A program made the translations under genes and the position numbers. Below, piece by piece: positions 1-7,885 of a DNA stretch of 36,843 nt. Position 1 is the stretch's first letter, and the number at the start of each line of letters is the position of its first letter. This DNA is from Candidatus Bathyarchaeota archaeon (GTDB lineage: Archaea > Thermoproteota > Bathyarchaeia > Bathyarchaeales > Bathycorpusculaceae): NCBI GenBank assembly GCA_003151735.1, contig PLYI01000078.1:1-36843 (forward strand), given 5' to 3'. The notes under the pieces are model-generated. The model was given only the letters and a program-made list of their open reading frames with translations, was not told where the DNA came from and did no database searches.

Positions 1-61
1 CTACAACAACCAACAAAACAAACACGCCGATTGAAACTACAGGTTTAGAATTAGTCTATTA

Positions 62-300
62 CTACATTTTTTCCCATTCTGAGTAGCCAAGGATGCCGTT
101 GTTGAGTTCTTGTTTGCATTGATCCCATTGTGGCATGTATGATTTGAGCAATAACTCAAATTGTTCGTTAGGCTTTTTCTTTTAGTTGAGTCATTTCGTT
201 AACTAACGCGTATTCTAAGAGACGCCAGCCCCTCAGTCTTCCACTTTTAACTATCACTCCATTACGGGTGTTAGTTGTTTCAACACTCTGCTTAAAGTCA
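62..300 (-). pseudogene. Degenerate YgjP-like (DUF45) metallopeptidase relic
   Basis: Two minus-strand frames read together resemble the C-terminal half of YgjP/DUF45 zinc peptidases. The upstream frame (about 178-225) gives LEYALVNEMTQLKEK and the downstream frame (62-175) gives a stretch with YMPQW and ELNNGIL. This matches residue by residue the pattern of the second YgjP-like relic at 7886-8146 (LEYIILHELVHM, then YMPFW and KKLNEQIL). The HExxH zinc motif reads NEMTQ, so both histidines are lost, and a one-base shift near 176 separates the halves. It is very likely non-functional. YgjP-like genes often sit beside type I restriction genes, but none are visible here. The upstream limit is uncertain. 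Confidence 0.45.
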
Positions 301-325
301 TTGAGGAATTAGCCATGTGAGTTTT

Positions 326-493
326 ATGGTTAATTTGTCTATACCTTGTGATGCTTGCGGCAAAATGATAGGCGGTGGATTCCATTGCTGCCTGAAATGC
401 AATATTTACTTCTGTTTTAACTGTTTAATTCTATTAGAAACTAATATGAAAGGTTTGAAAAAGGGTCCTATGTGCGGCGGAAAATTTGAGTAA
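326..493 (+). CDS. Small Cys-rich zinc-finger protein
   Basis: ATG-initiated 55-residue protein with seven cysteines and a histidine arranged as CDAC, FHCCLKC, FCFNC and a C-terminal PMCGGKFE, a pattern expected for a treble-clef or zinc-ribbon fold binding one or two zinc ions. Such orphan zinc miniproteins are frequent in Bathyarchaeia and methanogens. No function can be assigned. It stands alone between two gene relics. The regular Cys spacing argues that the frame is real despite the short length. Confidence 0.55.
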   Translation: MVNLSIPCDACGKMIGGGFHCCLKCNIYFCFNCLILLETNMKGLKKGPMCGGKFE

Positions 494-820
494 GTATCGT
501 AATATTACTAATTTGGAAATAAGCATCTTATATTGAGTATGATGAAATGATATATGATGGACAATGCGAGAACAAAATGAAACTATATCACTCATCTCTT
601 TAACATTTGAAAGATTAATTCAAGAATGGAATATTTGTGGAATACAGACCACTAAGGTAAAACCAATACAGTTAGCTCGTAATTTATCTGTATAATTCGC
701 AAGGGCAAGAACCTATTCTTGTTTTCCCTATATAACAATCATTTATTAGAACACAGTTTTGTTCTTCTTCCAATCGTGTTCCTCTTAGATATGTTTTCAA
801 GAAAAGACAATACGGTGCAT
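494..820. other. AT-rich stretch without a clear gene
   Basis: No convincing coding region is seen. A 43-codon plus-strand ORF (564-695, ATG to TAA) has no recognisable motif and is not called. The stretch lies between the zinc-finger gene and the histidine-kinase relic and may hold further decayed sequence. Confidence 0.4.
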
Positions 821-943
821 TCAGTCTCTAACTAAGTGATAAGGAATTGATATAACAAATTTTGCTCCTTTGCCAGACTCGCCGTCTTCAATTATTGTCC
901 AGCCGTAGACTTTCTCAATTATTCTAAACTGAAGCCTAACCAT
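821..943 (-). pseudogene. Histidine kinase C-terminal relic (HATPase end)
   Basis: This 40-codon minus-strand frame matches the very end of the HATPase_c domain of sensor histidine kinases: a YGWTIIEDGE segment followed by the G2 box GKGAKFVISIP. Family members place this after the N, G1 and F boxes, none of which are present upstream. In the ATG frame a TGA stands directly before the start, and the next upstream gene (ending at 1008) is unrelated. It is best read as the remaining tail of a two-component sensor deleted during rearrangement. Expression as a 40-residue peptide is possible but unlikely to be functional. Confidence 0.55.
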
Positions 944-1007
944 TCAATTCATCTCCTTTGGGTTTCTTCTTCCATTGCCTCGCGGCAGGATTCAACTGTT
1001 TTTCGGA

Positions 1008-1736
1008 TTATGCATTAGACTCTGCAAAATCAGCGATGGTTAAGCTTTCATTTGGCAATTCTGCAACGCCTAATGGGAAGTATAGATGTTTTTCTAAAGC
1101 AATTTTTCTGTTGTACTTTGTTCTAGTAATTGATAAAACAACGTTTGCTCGTGGGCATGTTTGCGTGTGCAGAAGGCTGTTACGCACTGTTTCTGCATGC
1201 TGAGGATAGGTTGCGATTACAATTACTTGGTTTTCCTTTGCGAAATTTGAAATGAAAGTCGCCATATGACTAAACATTCTAAGCGCTTCAACTTCTGGAA
1301 TATCCGTATCTAAGAAGAATCCGGCAATATCCGAAATTATAACCAGTTTAGCATTGTACGTATTGATGGCTTCTTTGAGTTGATGCATTATGAGGTGGGT
1401 TTCTTGGTAGGCCGTGAAGGCTCTGGAAATGAAAATATTATCTAAAACCTTCTTTGGGTTAAGGTGATGGATCTGGGCTAACTGCGCTATTTGATATAAT
1501 CTAAAAGTGTTGCCTCCCTCGATAAAGACAACTGTGCTTTGAAGTCCCCCAAGCTGAGTCGGAAGCTGCGCTTTCACACACAACAACGATCCCAAAGACA
1601 AAACAGACGATCCCTGCAAAACAGCAAAATCACCCAAAGCAAACCCTGAAAAAACCTCTCTAACACCCGCTATGCTAAGAGGAAAAACCGGTTGTGGTTG
1701 AGATAGCATAGGCTTAACAATTACATTTTGGCTCAT
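1008..1736 (-). CDS. RadA/RecA-like ATPase paralogue lacking a P-loop
   Basis: 242 residues with the RadA/RecA core order. A Walker-A position near residues 41-50 reads QGSSVLSLGS instead of GxxxxGK(T/S). It is followed by FIEGGNTFRL (RadA FIDTENTFRP region), NPKKVLDNIFISRAF (typical after the RadA ATPase strand), and a Walker-B-like LVIISD at 131-136. The N-terminal helix-hairpin-helix domain of true RadA is absent. The missing lysine and threonine imply it does not hydrolyse ATP in the usual way; it may act as a RadB-like or regulatory partner in recombination (inference). ATG start with an AGGAGAG Shine-Dalgarno about 10 bases upstream. No operon partners. Confidence 0.7.
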   Translation of the reverse strand: MSQNVIVKPMLSQPQPVFPLSIAGVREVFSGFALGDFAVLQGSSVLSLGSLLCVKAQLPTQLGGLQSTVVFIEGGNTFRLYQIAQLAQIHHLNPKKVLDNIFISRAFTAYQETHLIMHQLKEAINTYNAKLVIISDIAGFFLDTDIPEVEALRMFSHMATFISNFAKENQVIVIATYPQHAETVRNSLLHTQTCPRANVVLSITRTKYNRKIALEKHLYFPLGVAELPNESLTIADFAESNA

Positions 1737-1904
1737 TCTCAGAACTCTCCTAAAGGTCGAAGGATAGCAAAAGGCAGTATTGAGCTTTTAAACAATAACT
1801 CCAAACGAATCCTTTTAACAGTAGAGTCTGGGCTGAAAGTGAAGCGAAATTCAAGCAAAATCACTAAAGTGCCCTACAAAAATAAAAATTAAAAGAATGT
1901 TTTT

Positions 1905-1985
1905 TTACCATTCTTCTTCTTCCCATTCTTCGTCTTCAGTTTCTTCCCATTCCTCTTCCTCTCTAAATATCATGTATTTTTTCAC
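1905..1985 (-). CDS. Tiny acidic Glu/Trp-repeat peptide
   Basis: A 26-residue frame starting GTG (1985) or ATG (1973), preceded by GAGGTG, encodes KKYMIFRE followed by almost only Glu, Asp and Trp, with EEW recurring three times. The DNA is a pyrimidine-rich tract on the plus strand, so chance or simple-sequence origin cannot be excluded. The Shine-Dalgarno-like sequence, the hydrophobic YMIF segment and the ordered Trp spacing make a real microprotein plausible. No function is known to me. Confidence 0.3.
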   Translation of the reverse strand: MKKYMIFREEEEWEETEDEEWEEEEW

Positions 1986-2337
1986 CTCACAACAAGCCGC
2001 AAAAATTATCTTATCTCTATAATGCCTTAAGCTTTTACATTCGTCAAATGACGATAAAAATTGTTAATTTAAACAATGGTATACCCTCACATAGAAAAAT
2101 CAAAAAACCTTTTAACCACAAAAGAGCGCTATCCAAGCTTTTAAATTCTAAAAGTTGAACAACTTTGCGATTACGATATTTATGACAGATACCAATTACC
2201 ATACTCTTCTGGCAGCAACAACAAATTAATTCATGGCCGTAATTCTAAGTATTTGTGCTAAGTGGTTGTGGCTTAGCTTCAACTTTTAACGACTCAAATA
2301 AACTAAGTAAACAAGAAACATCAAGAGAAAAAAGAAA
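1986..2337. other. AT-rich intergenic region
   Basis: No coding region found. It contains AT-rich runs (for example near 2010-2090) that could hold promoters for the divergent acidic peptide and the surface-protein gene at 2338, but no single TATA/BRE element stands out. Confidence 0.4.
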
Positions 2338-3258
2338 ATGAAGAAACTACAAATTCTGATGCTTGCATTTCTAATTTCTTTATTAATCTGTACATTAGTA
2401 AGCATGCAAGTCACTGCTAAGAAACCCCAGCCAACCCCTAAGCCCACCACGATACCGACACCAACTCCAACTCTTACTCCAAGACCAACACCAATTCCCA
2501 CGCCAAAACCTACACCAACACCAACTCTTTCGCCTACTCCAACATCAGAACCAACTCCGACGCTAACCCCAACCCCTTCTCCCCCTTCATCGCCAACTCC
2601 TTCACCAACACAGACTTCAAACTCATCTCCAACACCAACTCCTTCTCCAACACCCACCCCAACCCCTACTTCAACACCAACCCCAACCCCTACTTCAACA
2701 CCAACCCCAACACCTACTTCACCTACAACGCCAACAGATATGCGAAAAGCTTCTCCAACTCCAACAACAACGCCAGTACCTTCCTCAACTCCCTTAGAAA
2801 CAATAGTGTTAGCTAAAACAGATCTTCAAGAGATAGTTTACCTTTCCATTAACGGAAACGTAACAAGTTTCCAGATGTCCAACGTTACGATTGCAACAAA
2901 CGAGTCTGCCAACTCAACAATAATGTCCTTCACGGTGACAGGCGAAAAAGACACCATAGGCTTTAGCAACATAACTATTCCAAAAATAGCCATACCCTAC
3001 GGAACAAACCCAGTTATTTTAATAGATGACCAGCAGGCTACAAACCAAGGTTACACACAAAACTCCAATAACTTTTTCGTATGGTACACAACGCATTTTA
3101 GCACACATCAAGTGAAAGTATATTTTGCAGTGCCTTCAACATCGCAAGTAATGTCCTTTGGATCTCTTCTTGCTGTCTGCTTAACCGTCCCAGAAATCAT
3201 TTTAATCTACACAGTAATAGCCGTGAGACGTTTAAGACGAAAACCTGAAAATTCATAG
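2338..3258 (+). CDS. Cell-surface protein with Pro/Thr stalk
   Basis: 306 residues. Residues 1-27 form a signal peptide or anchor (KK then a long hydrophobic stretch). Residues about 30-150 are an almost pure Pro/Thr/Ser stalk of PTPTP-type repeats, a likely O-glycosylated extended linker. A beta-rich globular part follows (about 155-265, many N-x-S/T sequons), then one transmembrane helix near 272-295 and a basic RRLRRK tail. This topology fits an archaeal S-layer-associated or stalked surface protein; the ligand is unknown. The gene stands alone and belongs to the host-like left flank. The stalk contains perfect and near-perfect 24-bp tandem repeats. Confidence 0.7.
   Translation: MKKLQILMLAFLISLLICTLVSMQVTAKKPQPTPKPTTIPTPTPTLTPRPTPIPTPKPTPTPTLSPTPTSEPTPTLTPTPSPPSSPTPSPTQTSNSSPTPTPSPTPTPTPTSTPTPTPTSTPTPTPTSPTTPTDMRKASPTPTTTPVPSSTPLETIVLAKTDLQEIVYLSINGNVTSFQMSNVTIATNESANSTIMSFTVTGEKDTIGFSNITIPKIAIPYGTNPVILIDDQQATNQGYTQNSNNFFVWYTTHFSTHQVKVYFAVPSTSQVMSFGSLLAVCLTVPEIILIYTVIAVRRLRRKPENS
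2653..2724 (+). repeat. 24-bp tandem repeat, three units, in Pro/Thr stalk
   Basis: Three consecutive 24-bp units (2653-2676, 2677-2700, 2701-2724) differ at only a few bases. Each encodes eight residues of the Pro/Thr stalk. They are expected to vary in number by replication slippage without changing frame. Confidence 0.75.
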
Positions 3259-3387
3259 TTGTTTCGATGCAATATTTTATAGAAAACCTTTTGCAGGGTG
3301 CTTGAGACTGTTTCTGAAACTGTTTCAGTTCTGTTTCAGCCAACCACCATAAGCCTCTATGCACATATCATTATATGATGATGAACA

Positions 3388-3678
3388 ATGAGCAAAACAA
3401 AAATCGTAATAGCATTGGTCGCAATAGCGGCTTTAACCTTGGTAATAGTTGGTTTAGCTTCTGCACAAATAGCAGCAAGCCAAACATACGCTGGCGCAAC
3501 ACCCAACACTTCAGCACCTAACGGCGGAGTCTTGGACTGGATTGGAAACTGCTTTGGATTAAGAAACAGCCAACCCAACGGCAACCAGAATGTAGTTCCA
3601 CAAGTGCCGCCTAACACAGGTTCAGTTCCTGCACCCAACCAAAACGGCTATGGATATGGACCTTGCTGGGCAAGATAG
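3388..3678 (+). CDS. Small exported Asn/Pro-rich protein
   Basis: 96 residues. MSKTK followed by a hydrophobic stretch ending in LASAQ is a clear signal peptide with cleavage predicted after Ala. The mature part is rich in Asn, Pro and Gly with only two cysteines (GNCFG and GPCWAR at the C-terminus), which could form a disulfide. No domain recognised. Lone gene; probably a secreted or envelope miniprotein of the host. Confidence 0.55.
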   Translation: MSKTKIVIALVAIAALTLVIVGLASAQIAASQTYAGATPNTSAPNGGVLDWIGNCFGLRNSQPNGNQNVVPQVPPNTGSVPAPNQNGYGYGPCWAR

Positions 3679-3819
3679 CAAAAACTTGAAACTCTTACGG
3701 GTTAGCGGGTGTGACCGGTTTCTCCTATTCTCCCTTCCGGAAAAACTCACCACCCTTAATCGCGTCCCAAAAAAAGGTCAAATCCAAATAAAAAAAGAGT
3801 TTTTTAATTTCTTAGCAAA

Positions 3820-3981
3820 TCAGATTTTCTGTTTGTTAAGTGTGGTCCTGAAGGTTTTGCCACAGCACTCGCACAAGCCTATTGTAAGTTCCGTTCTCTT
3901 TCCAGCTTTATCAGGCCTGCCAGCCATCTTCCAAGATTTTTTAGGAGCAACTTCCTTACCACACGTTGGACATTTTGCCAT
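3820..3981 (-). CDS. Small two-CxxC zinc-ribbon protein
   Basis: 53 residues, ATG start preceded by GGAGG about 8 bases upstream. It carries CPTC near the N-terminus and CECC before GKTFRT near the C-terminus, a classic zinc-ribbon arrangement with basic residues between (KKSWKMAGRPDKAGKR), which suggests nucleic-acid binding. Similar 50-60 residue ribbons are abundant in Bathyarchaeia. It runs opposite to the exported-protein gene, ending about 140 bp past it. The strong Shine-Dalgarno and Cys pattern support a real gene. Confidence 0.65.
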   Translation of the reverse strand: MAKCPTCGKEVAPKKSWKMAGRPDKAGKRTELTIGLCECCGKTFRTTLNKQKI

Positions 3982-4102
3982 AAATTCGCCTCCATGAAAG
4001 TGATATTAGAATTATCAACTTTAACAATGAATAAAACTTTGCTAAATCAATACTTAAAAAATTGAATGAAAACGGAACCTGAAAATAATAACGCGTGTTT
4101 TC

Positions 4103-4333
4103 TTAGGCTTTGTTTATTTGCCCATGGTCTTTTTCCATATGCAAATCAAGATCCGCCTTAGTACTGAAAGATTCTCCACAAACAGGACAAATAAAATCCT
4201 CATTCTCCATCTTTTCAATGGGTTCATGATTAGGTAGCGGATTCTTTATATCAGGTGATGGCGGAATAACTTCATTTGTTTCTGGAGGAATTTCCGGTAC
4301 TCGTTTAACTGAGGGCAAATCTGGTTCAGTCAT
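4103..4333 (-). CDS. Single C2H2 zinc-finger protein
   Basis: 76 residues with one classical finger near the C-terminus: CPVC, then H-x4-H (HMEKDH), preceded by a Pro/Glu-rich disordered half. Single C2H2 fingers are common in archaeal viruses and plasmids, where they act as DNA-binding regulators (family knowledge). It lies downstream of the primase gene on the same strand and may be the last gene of the replication cassette. A similar protein with the same finger spacing is found at 36054-36239. Confidence 0.7.
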   Translation of the reverse strand: MTEPDLPSVKRVPEIPPETNEVIPPSPDIKNPLPNHEPIEKMENEDFICPVCGESFSTKADLDLHMEKDHGQINKA

Positions 4334-4442
4334 ATCAAATCAAAAAAGGATAGTTGGACTCTTTTCTTAAACATTTGTGATTGCCTACCAACAGCAACAT
4401 ATCATCAAGCACCTTTTCAAGTTGGGATATGCAAGGTCCTCG

Positions 4443-5471
4443 TTAATTAGCGTCCTTCGACCTGGGGCAATCTACACCTAGACACCAACCGTACCGTTGG
4501 ATGGTTCGGCAACTATAGGGTCTAACTTCGTTTCTGTCCACTTTGTTTGTGAAAAACCATTTAACTTGATAACGTGTTATGGAATCGTCAAAATCGTTAA
4601 GGCACCTAAAAAGGTCAATTACGCTCTCTGGACTATGGAACCCAAGCGAATATGCTTCTTGCAAAAGAGCAAGACGTTGCTGGTGGCACATCTCCCCCGA
4701 GTTTAGGGCTTTAACAAAACAAGGCCTAATTCCGTCAGAACTCTCAAAAGTCAAGGTTTTTGGCATGTACTTTATTCTTTTTTCTTTGAGCGCCTTTCTA
4801 AATTCATGTGCTCTATCCATTGCCGCTAAGATGTCTTTTTGTTTGAGTCCATAGAGCTTGAAGTATTCGACGCTTCTAACTTTGTCCTCTTCAAGGTGCC
4901 CATTAACCAATATGCATTCTTCGCCTGATTTCTCATGAATAGAAAATGGGATGCGGCACATTCGATTAATGTCGCCTACAACCGCGTAGTCAATGAAGCG
5001 GTAATCGTGATCCTGTAAGAGTGCAAGCTGAAGTTGCTTGTAAACCTGCTTCCAAAACTCAAGCTCTTGATTAATTTCATAAACGGAATCAAAGAAAACA
5101 TGAACATGAAAACCCCGCCTAGTCTTAATAATAAGCGGCTTAATGTTCAGGCAGCCAAGATGCTTTAGAAAATATTTTACTTCATCTCTCAACTCCACCT
5201 TCCGTGTTTGAGTTTCTGTTTCTGACAATGCTTCGCTTTTTCTGCAGAGGTCAAAGTCAAAAAATACCTTCTCAATACCCAAGGGAAATGCTTTGTCCTT
5301 CTCTGGTTGAACACTGATAAATGCAGGAGCCTTGTTTTCGGCGCATTCCTCAATAAAAGGAAAGACATCAGTGGGGTTGTCGGTGAACCATCTTTCAGGG
5401 TTTCCCAGATCTCTTCCGAAAGACCCGAAAAACTCCAGAAGAAACTGTTCTTTTGTTATGTGGTTCTCCAT
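4443..5471 (-). CDS. PriS/PriL-like primase-polymerase (AEP plus Fe-S domain)
   Basis: About 342 residues from the ATG at 5471 (an in-frame TTG at 5483 would add four). The N-terminal half has archaeo-eukaryotic primase motifs: metal-binding DFD (about 72-74) and RRGFHVHV (motif II, about 118-125). The C-terminal third resembles the PriL iron-sulfur domain: RPCF near 251, then C-x8-C-x4-C at about 321-335, with the usual YSCRTIQRYGWC context. Such fused small and large primase modules are typical of archaeal plasmids and viruses and would initiate replication of the element. It sits in a minus-strand cassette with PolX and DUF8156-like genes. Confidence 0.75.
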   Translation of the reverse strand: MENHITKEQFLLEFFGSFGRDLGNPERWFTDNPTDVFPFIEECAENKAPAFISVQPEKDKAFPLGIEKVFFDFDLCRKSEALSETETQTRKVELRDEVKYFLKHLGCLNIKPLIIKTRRGFHVHVFFDSVYEINQELEFWKQVYKQLQLALLQDHDYRFIDYAVVGDINRMCRIPFSIHEKSGEECILVNGHLEEDKVRSVEYFKLYGLKQKDILAAMDRAHEFRKALKEKRIKYMPKTLTFESSDGIRPCFVKALNSGEMCHQQRLALLQEAYSLGFHSPESVIDLFRCLNDFDDSITRYQVKWFFTNKVDRNEVRPYSCRTIQRYGWCLGVDCPRSKDAN

Positions 5472-5574
5472 TGTATTTCCCAATTAACGCCTCGAATTTT
5501 TTTAAAGTAATTCTTCAAATGCACTAACAAGCGGTCTATCCCACTTGCGAGCGTTAGCTAGTGGTTGTTAGAGA

Positions 5575-6165
5575 TTATTTTTGGGAAACCAACCAAATAG
5601 GTTTACTTTCAACAATTTCCCTCTCAGAAGGGAATGGATGAGGCAGGCATAAAGCTTCAAACACGCCCTGCTCGGTTTCTCCGGCGATTGATATACCGTC
5701 TTTGATTAGGCCTTCGCTGTACTTGATTCTCATTCCTTTGGAAATGGCGCAACCCGCAAGCCACATGTTATGTTCAGCTGAACCCGTGCGGACAAGCAAG
5801 TGAATTCCAAAGGTAGAAGGTTTCGCACGGTAGAAATCAACTTGAAAAAGCCCATCTTTGCATGGCACAAAGGCTTTAATGACACTATTTCCCGAGCAGT
5901 TAGGCTTAGCTTTTAGTTGCCTAAGTTTATCATTGATCTTCTGCCATTCAGCATCGCTTTTTGCTACCACAACAAAGTCAATGTCATGAACTTTGCTTTT
6001 CTGTCGCCTTATGCTCCCTGCAACTTCGATAAGTTCACATTGAGCCTCCACAGCTGCTTTTACCTCAGCGGCTGTTCTTTGGGCTTCTTCTAAGTCCAGT
6101 TCAGCGAGAATTTTAACTGCATCTTGTGGAAATAGTGTAGCTTGTTTTTTCATCATTTTTACCAC
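5575..6165 (-). CDS. Minimal PolX-family nucleotidyltransferase
   Basis: 196 residues covering only the palm and thumb of a family X DNA polymerase. Visible are the GSIRR motif (50-54), the catalytic D-I-D pair (61-63) and a third acidic residue in QVDFYRA (about 110). The thumb-like segment carries FGIHLLVRTGSAEHN. The 8-kDa lyase domain and the bacterial/archaeal PHP domain are absent, so it is far shorter than cellular PolX (about 570 residues). It probably fills short gaps or acts in viral DNA repair (inference). The start is GTG, directly after the stop of the DUF8156-like gene. A diverged relic of the same family lies at 35840-35960. Confidence 0.75.
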   Translation of the reverse strand: MVKMMKKQATLFPQDAVKILAELDLEEAQRTAAEVKAAVEAQCELIEVAGSIRRQKSKVHDIDFVVVAKSDAEWQKINDKLRQLKAKPNCSGNSVIKAFVPCKDGLFQVDFYRAKPSTFGIHLLVRTGSAEHNMWLAGCAISKGMRIKYSEGLIKDGISIAGETEQGVFEALCLPHPFPSEREIVESKPIWLVSQK

Positions 6166-6468
6166 TTACAGTGAAGGTTCTTTATTAGCTTGGTCTATAG
6201 ATGATGCTTGTTCGGTTTTTTCGAAAACTTTGAGTTCTTGTTCAAGCTTCAGCAACCTCTTTTGTTGACCCAGCAGAATAGACATCACCATAGGCTCAAA
6301 AACGGTTGGGTTTGTGGCGCAGCTGCTTTCTGAAGCATACGTTCTGCACATATCCATCAGCTCATCAAAAGCTTCCCGATCAGACTTACGCAAAGCCCTT
6401 GCAAAACCACTCCAACGACTAATCTCTTCCTCCAAAGCCATACGGTAAGCTGGAACAGTCTTACCCAT
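6166..6468 (-). CDS. DUF8156-like archaeal protein
   Basis: 100 residues beginning MGKTVPAYRMALEEEISRW, then RALRKSDREAFDELMD, a sequence style I associate with the archaeal family DUF8156. It is all helical with a C-terminal coiled-coil segment (GQQKRLLKLEQELK). No enzyme motif is present. It is the first gene of the minus-strand replication cassette, directly abutting the PolX gene, so a role alongside the polymerase is plausible but unproven. The family name is from memory and moderately certain. Confidence 0.6.
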   Translation of the reverse strand: MGKTVPAYRMALEEEISRWSGFARALRKSDREAFDELMDMCRTYASESSCATNPTVFEPMVMSILLGQQKRLLKLEQELKVFEKTEQASSIDQANKEPSL

Positions 6469-6539
6469 AACCCGCTAAACCTCCAAACAATTTGAACTCA
6501 TTTTCATATGAAATCACTCGGGCTCAAGAATTCGCTCAA

Positions 6540-6556
6540 GTTATATTTAAAAAAAC
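6540..6556 (-). promoter_or_regulatory. Putative archaeal TATA box for replication cassette
   Basis: Read on the minus strand, a T-run followed by AAATATAA forms a BRE/TATA-like element about 75 bp upstream of the ATG at 6468. No other AT-rich hexamer in the gap fits as well. The call rests on sequence resemblance only. Confidence 0.35.
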
Positions 6557-6689
6557 TGTTCAAACGACTCTTGCGGGGAGTACAGGGTTTAGTGAAAGTA
6601 AATTTGAGAGCTAAAGCTGCAATTTTTTATCTTTTTGAACAGAGGAAAAATATTTAGCCTAACCCTTTTTACAAGTTCTTGGTGAAACC

Positions 6690-7007
6690 TTGGAAAAGAC
6701 TGACTTTGAGACTTTTTGGAACAAGTTGACGGATATTCTATCAAGCGAAAAAACAATTAGAAATTGGACTAAAGACAAAGGCTCGATAGGTGAAGATTTT
6801 ATTGCAGAACCTAAAGGTGTCGATTATGTTACTGTCAGCGCACCGTCGGCTATGAATACCCAGATGGTTCCCAAAGCAGATTTTAAGTTGGTTTATGATA
6901 AATGGCAACAATACTAAGGTGAGGTACGGCGAGACGAATTAATGGGGCAAAGCCTATTTACCAAATACACTATAAGCATAATTCATCAAGTTTTGGCTGA
7001 TCTGTAA
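6690..7007 (+). pseudogene. Hypothetical protein with internal TAA stop
   Basis: The TTG-initiated frame encodes 75 residues and stops at TAA (6915-6917). The same frame stays open for 29 more codons to TAA at 7005-7007 and continues with a helical, charged segment (GEVRRDELMGQSLF, then TKYTISIIHQVL) that looks like the natural C-terminal part of a protein of about 104 residues. I read this as a nonsense mutation; a truncated but functional 75-residue product is possible. No domain recognised. It overlaps the start of the hsdS scrap. Confidence 0.4.
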
Positions 7008-7192
7008 TGGCGACCAATTGGGACGGAGTAAGAATTGCTGAACAACACCGTATTGTTGAACGTTTAGAAGAACTTCCCCCAGAAATAAATAAACTCAAGC
7101 AACTAATCCAAGCGCGAACTTTCAAGCAGTTTAACTGTGTCGTAGAGAAACGAAAAACAAATAAAAGAACCCCCACCAGGCTAAATACCTGA
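7007..7192 (+). pseudogene. hsdS: hsdS C-terminal conserved-region fragment
   Basis: A 61-codon frame whose first half, IAEQHRIVERLEELPPEINKL, matches the conserved spacer region of type I restriction specificity subunits (LAEQ-x-RIV...). HsdS normally has about 400 residues with two target-recognition domains; both are missing. The segment therefore looks like a scrap left by deletion, on the strand opposite to the hsdM gene at 8.0-9.9 kb. Its stop overlaps the ATG of the TBP gene (ATGA-type overlap), so it could be translated, but no specificity function is conceivable. Confidence 0.6.
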
Positions 7193-7728
7193 TGATTAAG
7201 CAGACTATAGTCAATGTCGTTGCTACAGCTTCATTAAATCAAGACATAGATATTGAAAAACTATGCCAATTTAAAGAAATTCTTTACGATTCAAATAGTT
7301 ACGGTGGACGAGTAGCATACTTCAAAACAAACCAAATGCAGGGCAAAGTCTCAATTTTCTTATCTGGAAAACTCATTAGTATAGGAACAAAAAGCCCAAG
7401 CCAAGCAATAAAAGAGTTGTTTCTTACCAAACAAACCCTTATTGAAAAAGGCATAATTAAAGAAGTTGAAATACAACCTAAAATCCAAAATATGGTAATC
7501 ACTGTCGACTTTGGAAAACAGCTAGATTTAGAAGAGTTTTCTGAGAAGACAAGAGCAATCTATGAACCTGAACAATTTCCAGGAGCGATCCTAAGGTTAG
7601 AAGAGCCTTTCAAGACAAGTATACTGCTTTTTGCATCTGGAAAAGCTGTCATAACTGCTCTAAAGAATCAAGATGAAATCGAACCAACTATTCAAGCACT
7701 AAAAAATCTAATAGACTCCAACCAGTAA
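7192..7728 (+). CDS. tbp: TATA-box-binding protein
   Basis: 178 residues with the two imperfect TBP repeats. Repeat 1 starts IVNVVATASLNQDIDIEKL and contains VSIFLSGKLISIGTKS; repeat 2 contains YEPEQFPGAILRLEEP and ILLFASGKAVIT, the diagnostic saddle-forming segments. Archaeal TBP binds the TATA box and recruits TFB and RNA polymerase. Repeat 1 (YGGRVAYFKT) deviates from the usual YxPEQFPG pattern, as in some divergent archaeal TBPs. The start overlaps the stop of the hsdS scrap. Whether it is the main cellular TBP or an element-borne paralogue cannot be judged from this window. Confidence 0.9.
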   Translation: MIKQTIVNVVATASLNQDIDIEKLCQFKEILYDSNSYGGRVAYFKTNQMQGKVSIFLSGKLISIGTKSPSQAIKELFLTKQTLIEKGIIKEVEIQPKIQNMVITVDFGKQLDLEEFSEKTRAIYEPEQFPGAILRLEEPFKTSILLFASGKAVITALKNQDEIEPTIQALKNLIDSNQ

Positions 7729-7885
7729 ATCAGCCTTTATTTTTTGCAAAAGAGGTAAACTTTTGTCTGCAAGAGAACTCAAAGAGCTTTCGATCGTTAT
7801 ACAAAGAAACACTCCATTCAACATCATGGTACCTGACATGAATTGTGTTACGCGCTATGGAAAGTTATTCTTCTGCCTTCCTATA

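Noticed and set aside
2286..2657. Minus-strand Gly/Val-rich frame of 123 codons
   Set aside because: It is the complement of the Pro/Thr stalk repeats; the composition is a by-product of the repeat on the coding strand.
3650..3997. Plus-strand frame of 115 codons overlapping the exported protein gene end
   Set aside because: It overlaps the better-supported zinc-ribbon gene on the other strand (3820-3981) and shows no motif.
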